From Alphaproteobacteria bacterium (GTDB lineage: Bacteria; Pseudomonadota; Alphaproteobacteria; Rhodospirillales; Rhodospirillaceae): a stretch of 36,990 nt of DNA. This document shows, in pieces, positions 1 through 10,176 of this stretch. Under the pieces are notes generated by a model, which ran no database searches, was not told where the DNA came from, and worked only from the letters and a program-made list of their open reading frames with translations. The DNA is taken from assembly GCA_030604885.1 (NCBI GenBank), contig JAUVUZ010000027.1, positions 1 through 36,990 on the forward strand. The letters are read 5' to 3'. The translations under genes and the position numbers were made by a program. Every line of letters begins with the position of its first letter. Position 1 is the stretch's first letter.

Positions 1-344
1 ACATCGGCCGCCAGATCGGCGAGGTGCAGGCCTCCACCGGCGAGGCGGTCGGCGCGATCCAGTCGATCTCGTCGATCATCGAGCGCATCAGCGGCATTCA
101 GGCCACCATCGCCTCGGCGGTGGAGGAACAGACCGCCGCCACCGCCGAGATCGCCCGCAACGTCGAGCAGGCGGCGGCGGGCACACGCGAGGTGTCGATG
201 CACATCACCGAGGTGACCGACGCGGCGGGCCGCGCCGGAATGGGCGCCAGCGAGCTGCTGGCGGCGGCGGGCGAACTGGCCCGCCAGTCGGAGCGGCTCG
301 ACAGCGAGGTCGAGGACTTCATCGCCCGCATCCGCGCCGCCTGA
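1..344 (+). CDS. Methyl-accepting chemotaxis protein, C-terminal fragment
   Basis: This is the 3' end of a gene that begins before the window; the frame is open from base 3 and stops at 342-344 (TGA). The 113 visible residues are an alanine-rich helical coiled coil. They contain the conserved ISGIQATIASAVEEQTAATAEI stretch typical of the part of the MCP signalling domain just past the hairpin tip, followed by the descending helix. MCPs sense ligands at the membrane and control the CheA kinase through CheW. The sensor and membrane parts lie outside the window, so the ligand is unknown. The first in-frame ATG at 24 is internal and not a real start. A strong terminator follows 16 bases after the stop. 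Confidence 0.88.
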   Translation, partial: IGRQIGEVQASTGEAVGAIQSISSIIERISGIQATIASAVEEQTAATAEIARNVEQAAAGTREVSMHITEVTDAAGRAGMGASELLAAAGELARQSERLDSEVEDFIARIRAA

Positions 345-360
345 CCCGCCCCACCGCCTT

Positions 361-395
361 AAGCCCCCGTCCGCAAAGACGGGGGCTTTCGTTTT
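361..395 (+). terminator. Rho-independent terminator after the chemotaxis receptor
   Basis: A perfect 11-bp stem (arms at 361-371 and 378-388, AAGCCCCCGTC and its complement) closes a six-base CGCAAA loop and runs into TTTCGTTTT. It ends the receptor transcript and separates it from the glycerate kinase gene. Confidence 0.85.
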
Positions 396-451
396 CCCCC
401 TCCCGCCCGGGCGTGGTAGTCTCGAAGCAGACGCCCGAGGGAGGAGCCGCG

Positions 452-1720
452 ATGATCCCTTCCGACACACCCCACGCCCGACTGCTCCGCCACATGCTCG
501 ACGCCGGTCTCGCCGCCGCCGCGCCGGAGATCTGCCTCGCGCCGCAAATCCCCGATCCGCCCCGTGGCCGCACCGTGGTGGTGGGCGCGGGCAAGGCGGC
601 GGGGTCCATGGCCCGCGCCTTCGAAACCCACTGGGGCGGCGGCCCGCTGGAAGGGTTGGTGGCGACGCGCTACGGCCACGCCTGCCCCACCTACACCATC
701 CGCGTGGTGGAGGCGGCCCACCCGGTGCCCGACGACGCCGGGCGCGCCGCCGCCGCGCGGATGCTCGGCATGGTCTCGGGCCTCGGCGCCGACGATCTGG
801 TGGTGTGCCTGCTCTCGGGCGGCGGCTCGGCGCTGCTGGGCTTGCCCGCCCCGGGCATCGCCCTGGAGGACAAGCAGGAGATCACCCGCGCGCTGCTGCG
901 CTCGGGCGCCGACATCGCCGAGATCAACTGCGTGCGCAAGCACCTCTCGGCGATCAAGGGCGGCAGGCTCGCCGCCGCCGCCGCTCCGGCGCGGGTGGTG
1001 ACGCTGGCGATTTCCGACGTGGTGGGCGACGACCCGGCCACCATCGCCTCCGGCCCCACCGTGGCCGACCCCACCACCCTGGCGGAGGCGCGGGCGATTC
1101 TGGACAAATACCGCATCCCCTGCCCTCCGGCGGTGCGCGACCACCTGGCGGACCCGGCGGCGGAAACCCCCAAGCCCGGCGACCCGCGCCTCGCCCGCAG
1201 CGAATACCACCTGGTCGGCAGCGGCGCCGCGACGCTGAAAGCCGCCGCCGAGACCGCCGCCTCGGCGGGCTACCGGGTGGTGGACCTGGGCGACGGCGTC
1301 GACGGCTTCGCCCGCGCGGTGGGCCGCGCCCAGGGGCAGATGGCGCTCGAATTCCTCGGACGGGGAGAGAAGGTGTGCATCCTCTCGGGCGGCGAGACCA
1401 CCGTGGAGGTCACCGGCGGCGGGCGCGGCGGGCGCAACGGCGAGTTCCTGCTCGCCTTCGCCCTCGCCACCTCCGGCCAGCCGGGCATCTGGGCGCTCGC
1501 CTGCGACACCGACGGCATCGACGGCACCGAGAACAACGCCGGAGCCTGGACCGGCCCGGAGCAATGGCGGCGGCGCGAGGAGCTGGGGCTGGACGCCCGC
1601 GCCTTCCTCGCCGACAACGACGCGTTCGGCTATTTCGAGCGGGTCGGCGGCCTGGTGATCACCGGGCCGACCCTCACCAACGTCAACGATCTGCGGATCG
1701 TGCTGGTGGACCCGCCATGA
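452..1720 (+). CDS. ttuD: Glycerate 2-kinase / hydroxypyruvate reductase family (MOFRL)
   Basis: The 422-residue protein belongs to the MOFRL glycerate kinase family, whose members phosphorylate D-glycerate to 2-phosphoglycerate; some older annotations call them hydroxypyruvate reductase (TtuD). Visible family motifs are VVGAGKAAGSMA near residue 43, the LLSGGGSALL loop, NCVRKHLSAIKGG, and near the C terminus LSGGETTVEV, GGRGGRNGEF and CDTDGIDGTE of the MOFRL domain. The start at 452 is preferred over the ATG at 413 because GAGGGAGGAG lies just upstream and the family begins near here. It converges on a GntP-type permease gene, which suggests that the permease may supply glycerate or a related sugar acid. 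The kinase activity is a family inference. Confidence 0.9.
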   Translation: MIPSDTPHARLLRHMLDAGLAAAAPEICLAPQIPDPPRGRTVVVGAGKAAGSMARAFETHWGGGPLEGLVATRYGHACPTYTIRVVEAAHPVPDDAGRAAAARMLGMVSGLGADDLVVCLLSGGGSALLGLPAPGIALEDKQEITRALLRSGADIAEINCVRKHLSAIKGGRLAAAAAPARVVTLAISDVVGDDPATIASGPTVADPTTLAEARAILDKYRIPCPPAVRDHLADPAAETPKPGDPRLARSEYHLVGSGAATLKAAAETAASAGYRVVDLGDGVDGFARAVGRAQGQMALEFLGRGEKVCILSGGETTVEVTGGGRGGRNGEFLLAFALATSGQPGIWALACDTDGIDGTENNAGAWTGPEQWRRREELGLDARAFLADNDAFGYFERVGGLVITGPTLTNVNDLRIVLVDPP

Positions 1721-1722
1721 GC

Positions 1723-1748
1723 GGCGCCGCCCGCTGCCGGGCGGCGCC
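1723..1748. terminator. Perfect hairpin between convergent genes
   Basis: A 10-bp perfect stem (arms 1723-1732 and 1739-1748, GGCGCCGCCC and its complement) encloses the loop GCTGCC. It sits directly between the stop of the glycerate kinase gene (1720) and the stop of the opposing permease gene (1755). There is no clear T-run on either side, so it may be a bidirectional attenuating hairpin rather than a classical intrinsic terminator. Confidence 0.5.
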
Positions 1749-1754
1749 TCCGTC

Positions 1755-3092
1755 TCAGATCGCCACCGCGGCGGCGATCCACACCGCCACCGCGCCCACC
1801 AGCCCCTGCACCAGGGTGCCGCCGGTCTGGAGGCGATAGCCGGTTTTGGCGTCCATGTTCGAGAACTGGGTCACCACCCAGAAGAAGCTGTCGTTGGCGT
1901 GGCTCACCACCATCGCCCCGGCGCCGATGGCGATCACCACCAACGCCCGCGCGGTGTCGGAATCGAGGCCGAGGGCGCCGAGCAGCGGCGCCATGATCCC
2001 GGCGGTGGTGATGATCGCCACCGTCGAGGAGCCTTGCGCCGTCTTGATCCCCGCCGCGATCACGAACGGCAGGAAGATGCCCATGTGGTAGGCGGACAGC
2101 CCCTCGCCCACCATCTTGGCGATCCCCGACACCTGCAACACCTTGCCGAAGGCGCCGCCCGCGCCGGTGATGATGATGATCGACGCCGCCGAGAGCAGCG
2201 CCTCGCCGAACCAGCCGGAGCCGGAGAGCATGGTCTTGTCGAGCTTCTTCGGCAGCAGCAGGGCGAAGAAGAAGCCGATCAGCAGCGCCACCACCGGCTG
2301 GCCGACGAAGTCGATGACCTTGAGGGCGAGGCCCGAGCCGAACGGCTTGGTGGGGAACAGGGCGATGGAGCGCGCCACGATCAGCACGATCGGCAGCACG
2401 ATCGGCAGCAGGCTCTTGACCGGGCCGGGCGCGTCGGCGAGCGAGGGCATGCTGGTGGGTTCCTCGCCCTCCTTGTAGGGCGGCACGTAGACCTTGGCCG
2501 CCACCGTCACCGCGAACACCCAGCCCGCGAACGCCGCGACCGCCGCGATCAGCAGGCCCCACATGATGACGAGGCCGAGATCGGCGTTGAGGATACCCGC
2601 CGCCGCGATCGGCCCCGGGGTCGGCGGCACCATGGTGTGGGTGGCGTAAAGCCCGAGGGAGAGCGCGATGGCCGAGGCCGCGAGCGTCACCCCGGCGCGC
2701 TTGGCGAGCGCCTTGTTGAGGGAGGAGAGGATGACGAAGCCGGAATCGCAGAACACCGGAATCGACACCACGTAGCCCATCACCGACATCGTCATCGGCA
2801 CGTTGCGCTTGCCGGTGACGTTGAGGATGCTTTCGGCCAGCCGCCACGCCCCGCCCGATTTTTCGAGGAAGGTGCCGATCACGGTGCCGAGGAGAATGAC
2901 GATGCCGATGTATCCGATGGTGCCGCCGAAGCCGTCGTTGACCGCCTTCACCACGTCGTTGAGCGGCAGCCCGGCGAGCATGCCGAAGCCGAACGCGGTG
3001 AGCAGCAACGCGAGGAACGCGTGCATGTTCAATTTGGCGGTGGCGAAAATGATGAACGCGATGGCCACGACCAGCAGTGCTACGAGCCACAT
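1755..3092 (-). CDS. GntP-family permease (gluconate:H+ symporter family)
   Basis: The 445-residue inner-membrane protein consists almost entirely of hydrophobic helices, with the family landmarks YIGIVILLGTVIGTFLEKSGGA, FCDSGFVILSSLNKALAKRAG, THTMVPPTPGPIAAAG, and near the C terminus GSSTVAIITTAGI and SHANDSFFWVVTQFS. GntP transporters bring in gluconate or related substrates (D-serine, idonate, fructuronate) with protons. The start at 3092 is chosen because GGGAGG stands upstream and the hydrophobic first helix begins right there; an in-frame start at 3161 would add a 23-residue polar leader. It converges on the glycerate 2-kinase gene, so glycerate or another C3-C6 sugar acid is a reasonable substrate guess that the sequence cannot settle. 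Confidence 0.9.
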   Translation of the reverse strand: MWLVALLVVAIAFIIFATAKLNMHAFLALLLTAFGFGMLAGLPLNDVVKAVNDGFGGTIGYIGIVILLGTVIGTFLEKSGGAWRLAESILNVTGKRNVPMTMSVMGYVVSIPVFCDSGFVILSSLNKALAKRAGVTLAASAIALSLGLYATHTMVPPTPGPIAAAGILNADLGLVIMWGLLIAAVAAFAGWVFAVTVAAKVYVPPYKEGEEPTSMPSLADAPGPVKSLLPIVLPIVLIVARSIALFPTKPFGSGLALKVIDFVGQPVVALLIGFFFALLLPKKLDKTMLSGSGWFGEALLSAASIIIITGAGGAFGKVLQVSGIAKMVGEGLSAYHMGIFLPFVIAAGIKTAQGSSTVAIITTAGIMAPLLGALGLDSDTARALVVIAIGAGAMVVSHANDSFFWVVTQFSNMDAKTGYRLQTGGTLVQGLVGAVAVWIAAAVAI

Positions 3093-3206
3093 GATGGAAA
3101 CCTCCCGCTGAGGCGGCGGTTCAGGTGCCGCTTGAGCGATTCTTCCCACGAATCGAGACACTTATCAACTTGAAGGATCGACCGGCGCGAAATCCGCGAT
3201 TCCGCC

Positions 3207-3234
3207 TTGCCGAACACCGCGCGGCGGGTACTAT
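3207..3234 (+). promoter_or_regulatory. Candidate sigma-70-type promoter for the LOG-family gene
   Basis: A TTGCCG (-35) and TACTAT (-10) pair is separated by 16 bases, about 35 bases before the start codon at 3269. It is a motif match only; no transcript start is known. Confidence 0.4.
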
Positions 3235-3268
3235 TTGCGGCTTTCCAATGTGCGCGGGGTGAGACGGA

Positions 3269-3853
3269 ATGGAGCGGTTGGCGTCGGTGTGCGTGTTCTG
3301 CGGGTCGAGTCCCGGTGTGCGGCCGATCTATGCGGAAGCGGCGGACGGATTCGGCACCGCCCTGGCGCGGGCGGGCATCCGGCTGGTCTACGGCGGCGGC
3401 AACGTGGGGTTGATGGGCCGGGTGGCGGACGCGGTGCTCGCGGCGGGCGGCGAGGCGGTGGGGGTGATCCCGCGCTTCCTGATGAACCGCGAGGTGGGCC
3501 ACCACGGCCTCACCGAACTCCACGTGGTGGAAACCATGCACGAGCGCAAGGCGCTGATGGCCAAGCTTTCCGACGCCTTCGCGGTGCTGCCCGGCGGCAT
3601 CGGCACCTTCGAGGAGCTGTTCGAGGTGTGGACCTGGCGCCAGCTCGGCCTGCACCCCAAGCCCTGCGGCGTGCTCAACGTCGGCGGCTATTACGACCGC
3701 CTCACCGAGTTCCTCGACGTGGCGGTGACCGAGGGCTTCCTCCAGCCCGGCCACCGCGAGGCCCTGACGGTGGAAACCGACCCCGCCACCCTGCTCGCCG
3801 CCCTCTCCGGCGGCCCAAGGCCGGAAAAGCCGAACGGCCTGGCGAAGATCTGA
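3269..3853 (+). CDS. LOG-family protein (putative nucleoside 5'-monophosphate phosphoribohydrolase)
   Basis: The 194-residue Rossmann-like protein begins with [10 protein letters not shown] and carries [11 protein letters not shown] near residue 42. The signature [21 protein letters not shown] sits at about residues 109-129; its PGGxGTxxE core is the catalytic and nucleotide-binding motif of the LOG (lonely guy) family. Members cleave ribose 5-phosphate from adenosine monophosphate and from cytokinin nucleotides; bacterial members were long mislabelled lysine decarboxylases. Length is normal for the family. Its last 152 bases are overlapped on the other strand by the 3' part of the chrA reading frame. 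It is probably a single-gene transcript. The true substrate in this organism is unknown. Confidence 0.9.
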   Translation: MERLASVCVFCGSSPGVRPIYAEAADGFGTALARAGIRLVYGGGNVGLMGRVADAVLAAGGEAVGVIPRFLMNREVGHHGLTELHVVETMHERKALMAKLSDAFAVLPGGIGTFEELFEVWTWRQLGLHPKPCGVLNVGGYYDRLTEFLDVAVTEGFLQPGHREALTVETDPATLLAALSGGPRPEKPNGLAKI

Positions 3854-5240
3854 CCCTGCCGGGCGGAGGCGTCCCCCCCCCCCCCGCCAGCCGCAACGCC
3901 AGCCCCGCCGCCGCGCATCCCGCGAGAACCGCCACCGGCCCGAGGCGGAAGACGAACACCGCCGCCAGGGCGACCCCCGCCAAAGCCGCGGCCGGACCGT
4001 TCAGGGAGGACGGCGCCGGAACCTCGAGGGCGAACCCGAACCACGACAGGGTTCGCACCTCGTCGAAGATCACGTGCATCCCGAACCACACGGCGAGGTT
4101 CATGATGACGCCCACCACCGCCGCCGTGATCGCCGTCAGGGCCGCGGTCAGCGCCGCGTTGTCGCGCAGGCGCTCGATGAACGGCGCCCCCAGGAAGATC
4201 CAGAGAAAGCAGGGCGTGAAGGTGACCCAGGTGGTGAGCGCCGCGCCCAGCGTGGCCGCGAGGAGCGGCGAAAGCCCGCCCCCATCGCGGAAGGCGCCCA
4301 TGAAACCGACGAACTGGGTGACCAGGATCAGCGGCCCGGGCGTGGTTTCGGCCATTCCGAGGCCGTCCAGCATCTCGCCGGGCGCCAGCCATCCGAAGTT
4401 CTGCACCGCCTCCTGCGCCACGTAGGCGAGAACCGCATACGCGCCGCCGAAGGTCACCACCGCCATGACGCTGAAGAAACCGGCGATCTGCGCAAACACG
4501 TGGGCCGGACCGAGAAGGACGAACAGCAGGACGACCGGCCCCAGCCAGAGCGCGAGGAACACCGCCGAAATGCGAAACGCCCAGCGCCGGTTCACCGCCA
4601 CGTTCCCGGGCGGCTCGCGGCCCAGCAGGGTGTCGGCGTCGTCGACCCGGACCTTGCCGATCGTGCCGTGCCCGCCGCCGCCCCGGAAGGCCGGAAGGGC
4701 GGCGCGGGCGCCGAGGAAGCCGATTGCCCCGGCGGCCAACACGATCGCCGGAAACGGCACGCCGAACCCGAAGATCGCCGCGAACGAGGCCACGGCGATG
4801 GCGACCATCGCGCCGTTCTTCAGCGCCCGGGAGCCGATGCGCCCGACCGCCTGAACCACGATGGCGAACACCGCCGCCTTCAAGCCGAAGAACAGCCCCT
4901 CGACCGCGCCGACGTTGCCGTAGAGCGCGTACACCCAACTGAGCGCCAGGATCACCCCCGCCCCGGGCAGCACGAACAGCACCCCCGCGACGATGCCGCC
5001 CCACGTGCGGTGCATGAGCCACCCGATGTAGACCGCCAACTGCATGGCTTCGGGGCCGGGGAGAAGCATGCAGTAGTTCAGCGCGTGGAGGAACCGCGTC
5101 TCGCCCAGCCATTTCCGTTCCTCGACCAGGATGCGATGCATGAGTGCGATCTGCCCGGCGGGACCGCCGAAGCTCAGCAGCCCGATGCGCCCCCAGATAC
5201 GGCTCGCGGCGGCGAGGGACGGATAAGCGCGGTCCTGCAT
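3702..5240 (-). CDS. chrA: Chromate efflux transporter ChrA (two-domain), with doubtful C-terminal end
   Basis: The protein has the duplicated CHR-domain layout of long ChrA transporters, which expel chromate from the cytoplasm. The first half holds [15 protein letters not shown] and [15 protein letters not shown]. The second half holds [17 protein letters not shown] and [16 protein letters not shown]. Its ATG overlaps the stop of chrB (TGATG arrangement at 5238-5242), implying translational coupling. Oddity: at about residue 452 the frame enters a run of 13 G (3873-3885 on the plus strand). After it, about 56 arginine-, glycine- and proline-rich residues follow that look unlike ChrA and lie antisense to the LOG gene. 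The functional protein may end near residue 455. All three frames stay open past the tract, so the true end is uncertain; the 512-residue length is above the usual 390-460. Confidence 0.85.
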   Translation of the reverse strand: MQDRAYPSLAAASRIWGRIGLLSFGGPAGQIALMHRILVEERKWLGETRFLHALNYCMLLPGPEAMQLAVYIGWLMHRTWGGIVAGVLFVLPGAGVILALSWVYALYGNVGAVEGLFFGLKAAVFAIVVQAVGRIGSRALKNGAMVAIAVASFAAIFGFGVPFPAIVLAAGAIGFLGARAALPAFRGGGGHGTIGKVRVDDADTLLGREPPGNVAVNRRWAFRISAVFLALWLGPVVLLFVLLGPAHVFAQIAGFFSVMAVVTFGGAYAVLAYVAQEAVQNFGWLAPGEMLDGLGMAETTPGPLILVTQFVGFMGAFRDGGGLSPLLAATLGAALTTWVTFTPCFLWIFLGAPFIERLRDNAALTAALTAITAAVVGVIMNLAVWFGMHVIFDEVRTLSWFGFALEVPAPSSLNGPAAALAGVALAAVFVFRLGPVAVLAGCAAAGLALRLAGGGGTPPPGRVRSSPGRSAFPALGRRRGRRAGWRGRFPPSGPRGGRAGGSPRSPPRRGTR

Positions 5241-6055
5241 CAGTCGGCCTTCGGCTTGTTGGTGGGCCAGTTGTGGGTTTCGTCACCCGCGTCGCGCGCC
5301 CATCGGTAGAAGGCGTCGTAGAGCAGCATGCCCGCGTCGAGCTGTTCCAGGTCGTCGGAAAACATCCGCGACAGGCCGAGCGACGCCGCCAGCAACCCCG
5401 CCGCCTCGGGGGCGAGGTCGAGCCGGGCGGTGTCGGCGCCGCGAACGATGGCGGCCATCCGGTCGAGGGCGGGAAGGCTGAGGTTCAGCTCCGCCAGCAT
5501 CACGTCGAACGTGCAGAGATCGCCCCGGTGGCTCCAGAACACGCCCTCGACATCGAAGGGGGCGGCGTCGTGGCGTTCGGCCACTCCCACCACTTCCGCG
5601 GGCGCCACGAACAGGATCACCGCGCGCGGATCGACGAAGCGGCGGATCAGCCAGGGGCAGGCGATCCGGTCGATCTTCGGGCGCGACCGCGTCACCCACA
5701 CGGTGCGGCCCTGCGCGTCGCGCGGCGGCAGCCTGCCCGGGTCGATCAACGGCAACCCGGCCGCGCGCCACGCGGCGAAGCCACCCTCGAGATATTCCGA
5801 CGGGCTGCCCTCCGCCCGCAGCCACGCGGCCGCGCCCTGGCTGCGCCGATGGCCCTCCTGGCAGAGGGCGACCGAGCCGTGGGTTGGCGAGGCGAAGGCG
5901 GAGAGCGCACGGTCGTCCACCCGGATCGCCCCGGGGAGCAGGCGGGGATCGGCAGAGACATCCTCATCCGATCGCACATCGAGCAGGAGCGGCGCACGCG
6001 GGGTGCCCATGAGGCGGATGAGCTTGTCGCAAGAGATGGCGTTGGGCGCAGGCAT
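5240..6055 (-). CDS. chrB: ChrB-type chromate resistance protein with N-terminal rhodanese domain
   Basis: The 271-residue protein combines a rhodanese domain (about residues 5-105) with a ChrB C-terminal domain. The rhodanese part has LLLDVRSDED and PGAIRVDDRAL, and an active-site-like Cys65 in ALCQEGHRRSQ. The ChrB part begins about residue 117 with VWVTRSRPKIDRIACPWLIRRFVDP. ChrB-domain proteins accompany ChrA; some act as chromate-responsive regulators. The start at 6055 is preceded by GGAGGA at good spacing, so the longer frame starting at 6166 is rejected. The stop overlaps the chrA start, giving a tight chrB-chrA operon. Whether the rhodanese Cys has sulfur-transfer or redox activity cannot be told. 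Confidence 0.88.
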   Translation of the reverse strand: MPAPNAISCDKLIRLMGTPRAPLLLDVRSDEDVSADPRLLPGAIRVDDRALSAFASPTHGSVALCQEGHRRSQGAAAWLRAEGSPSEYLEGGFAAWRAAGLPLIDPGRLPPRDAQGRTVWVTRSRPKIDRIACPWLIRRFVDPRAVILFVAPAEVVGVAERHDAAPFDVEGVFWSHRGDLCTFDVMLAELNLSLPALDRMAAIVRGADTARLDLAPEAAGLLAASLGLSRMFSDDLEQLDAGMLLYDAFYRWARDAGDETHNWPTNKPKAD

Positions 6056-6162
6056 GAGCGTTCCTCCGTCGCCGGGTTCGATGTGGAACGCGATCTTCGG
6101 CTGGCGCCTCGTGGGGAGTTCGCAATCCCCATGAGAGGAATATTGCGCGGGAACCTCGGGAA

Positions 6163-6480
6163 TCAACCTCCCCCCGCACCGGCGGCGGCCCTACGGCCGT
6201 TCTCGAACCCGGCCTCCTGCTTCAGGCGCAAACCAGCCTCGTAGCCGTCGGTGAAGGATTTTTCCAACGCATCGGGGCAGACGCCGCCATAGGTGCGACC
6301 GGCCAGCCCTTCCGGATAGCCGCGCGAGGCCCGGCAATATTCCTTCCGCCCGGCGGCCGCCCGTTCAGATAGCGATCCAGATCCGGCGCCACGCCGTATT
6401 CCGCGCACGCCTCGCGGTGCCTTTCAAAGATAGCGCGAGGAAGTTGACCAAGGTCCTCTGCCCAGAATCAGCGCCGACAC
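6163..6480 (-). pseudogene. Remnant of a DUF2799-type gene, frameshifted
   Basis: Conceptual translation in two frames rebuilds a DUF2799-like domain. One frame reads AIFERHREACAEYGVAPDL followed by DRYLNGRPPG (about 6430-6355). The next frame continues KEYCRASRGYPEGLAGRTY and GGVCPDALEKSFTDGYEAG (about 6350-6215) and stops at 6163. The family pattern as I recall it has an H-x-x-C-x-x-x-G-V segment, then YC, then YxGxCP, in that order, and it matches here across a frameshift near 6350. Upstream, a TGA near 6465 interrupts the expected start, and no signal peptide or ribosome site is visible. It is therefore a broken gene. It lies just downstream of the Sel1-repeat gene. A sequencing error at the shift is possible but would not explain the upstream stop. 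Confidence 0.6.
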
Positions 6481-6516
6481 GCACAACGCCCATCATGGGC
6501 GCAAAACCGCCTCCCC

Positions 6517-7320
6517 CTACGGCCGGTCCCTTACCGGCACGAACGCGGCCGCTTGTTGTCTGGCGGCGGTGGATTGTTCCGGGGTCAGATCGGAATCCAA
6601 CTTCGTGCGCAGTTGGGTGGCCAGCGGGTCGCCGGCGGCTTCGCCGAGGAGGGCCCAGGTTTGGGCGGCGACGGGGTCTTTGCCGATGCCTTCGCCGAGG
6701 AGATACATCGCGGCGAGCTTGGCGTAGGCCGGGGCCTCGCCCTGGCGGGCGGCGCGGGAGAACCAGTTGAAGGCGCGGGCGGCATCGGACTTGGGCGGCG
6801 CCAGCAGGGCGACGCCGTAGGAGAATTGGGCCTCCGCCACCCCCGCCTCGGCGGCGGCCTGGAACAGCTTGAGCGCCCTGGCCGGGTCGCGCGGCACACC
6901 GTCGCCGTCCCAATAGACGCGGGCGGCGTTGAACTGGGCGGCGGGGTTGCCCTGGGCGGCGGCGCGCTCGTACCAGCCGAGGCCGCCCTGGCGGTCGCGC
7001 GGCACGCCCTGGCCGTGGAACAGCATGTAGCCGAGGTTGACCTGGGCCTCGGCGTCGCCCGCCTCGGCGGCGCGGCGATACCACGCCACCGCGGCGGTGG
7101 CGTCGGGCGGGCCGCCCGCGCCGTCTTTCAGCAATGTGGCGTAGAGGTTTTGCGCCTGCGGGTCGCCCGCCCGCGCCGCCGCGCCGAGTTCGCGCAGCGC
7201 GGTGGGGAAATCCCCCGCCTGCAACGCGGCGCGGCCCTCGGCCACGCCCGCAAACGAAGCGGTGGCGAGGCCGAGCCACGCCACCGCGAAGGCGGCCGCG
7301 CCGCCGATGGGTGCCTTCAT
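6517..7320 (-). CDS. Exported Sel1-repeat protein
   Basis: The 267-residue protein starts with a signal peptide ending near SFAG (residues 1-24). It continues with at least five Sel1-like (TPR-related) repeats of about 36 residues. Their hallmark segments are AQNLYATLLKDGAGG, AQVNLGYMLFHGQGV, AQFNAARVYWDGDGV, AQFSYGVALLAPP and AYAKLAAMYLLGEGIG, each followed by AxxWxxxAAxxG. Such repeats form a helical scaffold for protein contacts in the periplasm; no catalytic domain is present. The gene starts 19 bases after the clpA stop, on the same strand, and may be transcribed with clpS-clpA. No specific partner can be named. Confidence 0.85.
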   Translation of the reverse strand: MKAPIGGAAAFAVAWLGLATASFAGVAEGRAALQAGDFPTALRELGAAARAGDPQAQNLYATLLKDGAGGPPDATAAVAWYRRAAEAGDAEAQVNLGYMLFHGQGVPRDRQGGLGWYERAAAQGNPAAQFNAARVYWDGDGVPRDPARALKLFQAAAEAGVAEAQFSYGVALLAPPKSDAARAFNWFSRAARQGEAPAYAKLAAMYLLGEGIGKDPVAAQTWALLGEAAGDPLATQLRTKLDSDLTPEQSTAARQQAAAFVPVRDRP

Positions 7321-7339
7321 CCGTCCCCCCGTTGAAGCC

Positions 7340-9682
<2,343 letters not shown>

Positions 9683-9687
9683 CGGCC

Positions 9688-10059
9688 TTACTCCTTTTCG
9701 ATGGTGCACTGCAACGGATGCTGGTTGCGTCTGGCCAGATCCATCACCTGCCCCGCCTTGGTCTCGGCGACTTCGAAAGTGAAGACGCCGCAAACGCCGA
9801 CTCCCCGATGGTGGACCTTGAGCATGATCTCGGTGGCCTCTTCGTGGCTTTTGTTGAAGATCCGCTCCAACACGTGCACCACGAACTCCATCGGCGTGTA
9901 GTCGTCGTTCAACAACAGAACGCGGTACATCGAAGGACGTTTCACCTCCGTGCGCGTTTGCACGGAAACGCCGACCCGACCGTCGTCCTCGTCCGCTCCG
10001 CGCACCTCCCTCACACGGGGCAAATTCCTCTCCCTGGACATCGCAAAATCACACTGCAT
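9688..10059 (-). CDS. clpS: ATP-dependent Clp protease adaptor ClpS
   Basis: The 123-residue adaptor binds N-degron substrates and delivers them to ClpA. The diagnostic segment is [20 protein letters not shown], followed by [19 protein letters not shown]. The DD and the hydrophobic pocket residues needed for N-end recognition are present. The start at 10059 is chosen because AGGGAGG precedes it at nine bases; the ATG at 10041 is an alternative that would remove six residues, and 10128 lacks a ribosome site. The gap to clpA is five bases. The first 35 residues are polar and likely disordered, as in other ClpS proteins. Confidence 0.95.
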   Translation of the reverse strand: MQCDFAMSRERNLPRVREVRGADEDDGRVGVSVQTRTEVKRPSMYRVLLLNDDYTPMEFVVHVLERIFNKSHEEATEIMLKVHHRGVGVCGVFTFEVAETKAGQVMDLARRNQHPLQCTIEKE

Positions 10060-10176
10060 GCCGACCGGCCTCCCTGGCGACGCTCCCCCGCGCCGCTTCG
10101 TCCACTTTGGATATGGGTGAATCCCCATGGCGCGGAAAGTCCCCTGACGTTAACAATTCCGACCCACACTCCACCC

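Noticed and set aside
1899-3173. Open frame of 424 codons opposite the GntP permease gene
   Set aside because: Its composition (runs of Arg, His, Asp) is the antisense of membrane-helix codons; no recognisable motif.
4074-6244. Plus-strand open frames opposite chrA and chrB
   Set aside because: The chrB-chrA pair has clear family motifs and translational coupling; the antisense frames have none.
6487-6501. Hairpin CGCCCATCATGGGCG after the Sel1-repeat gene
   Set aside because: The stem is short and no T-run follows on the minus strand, so I do not call it a terminator.
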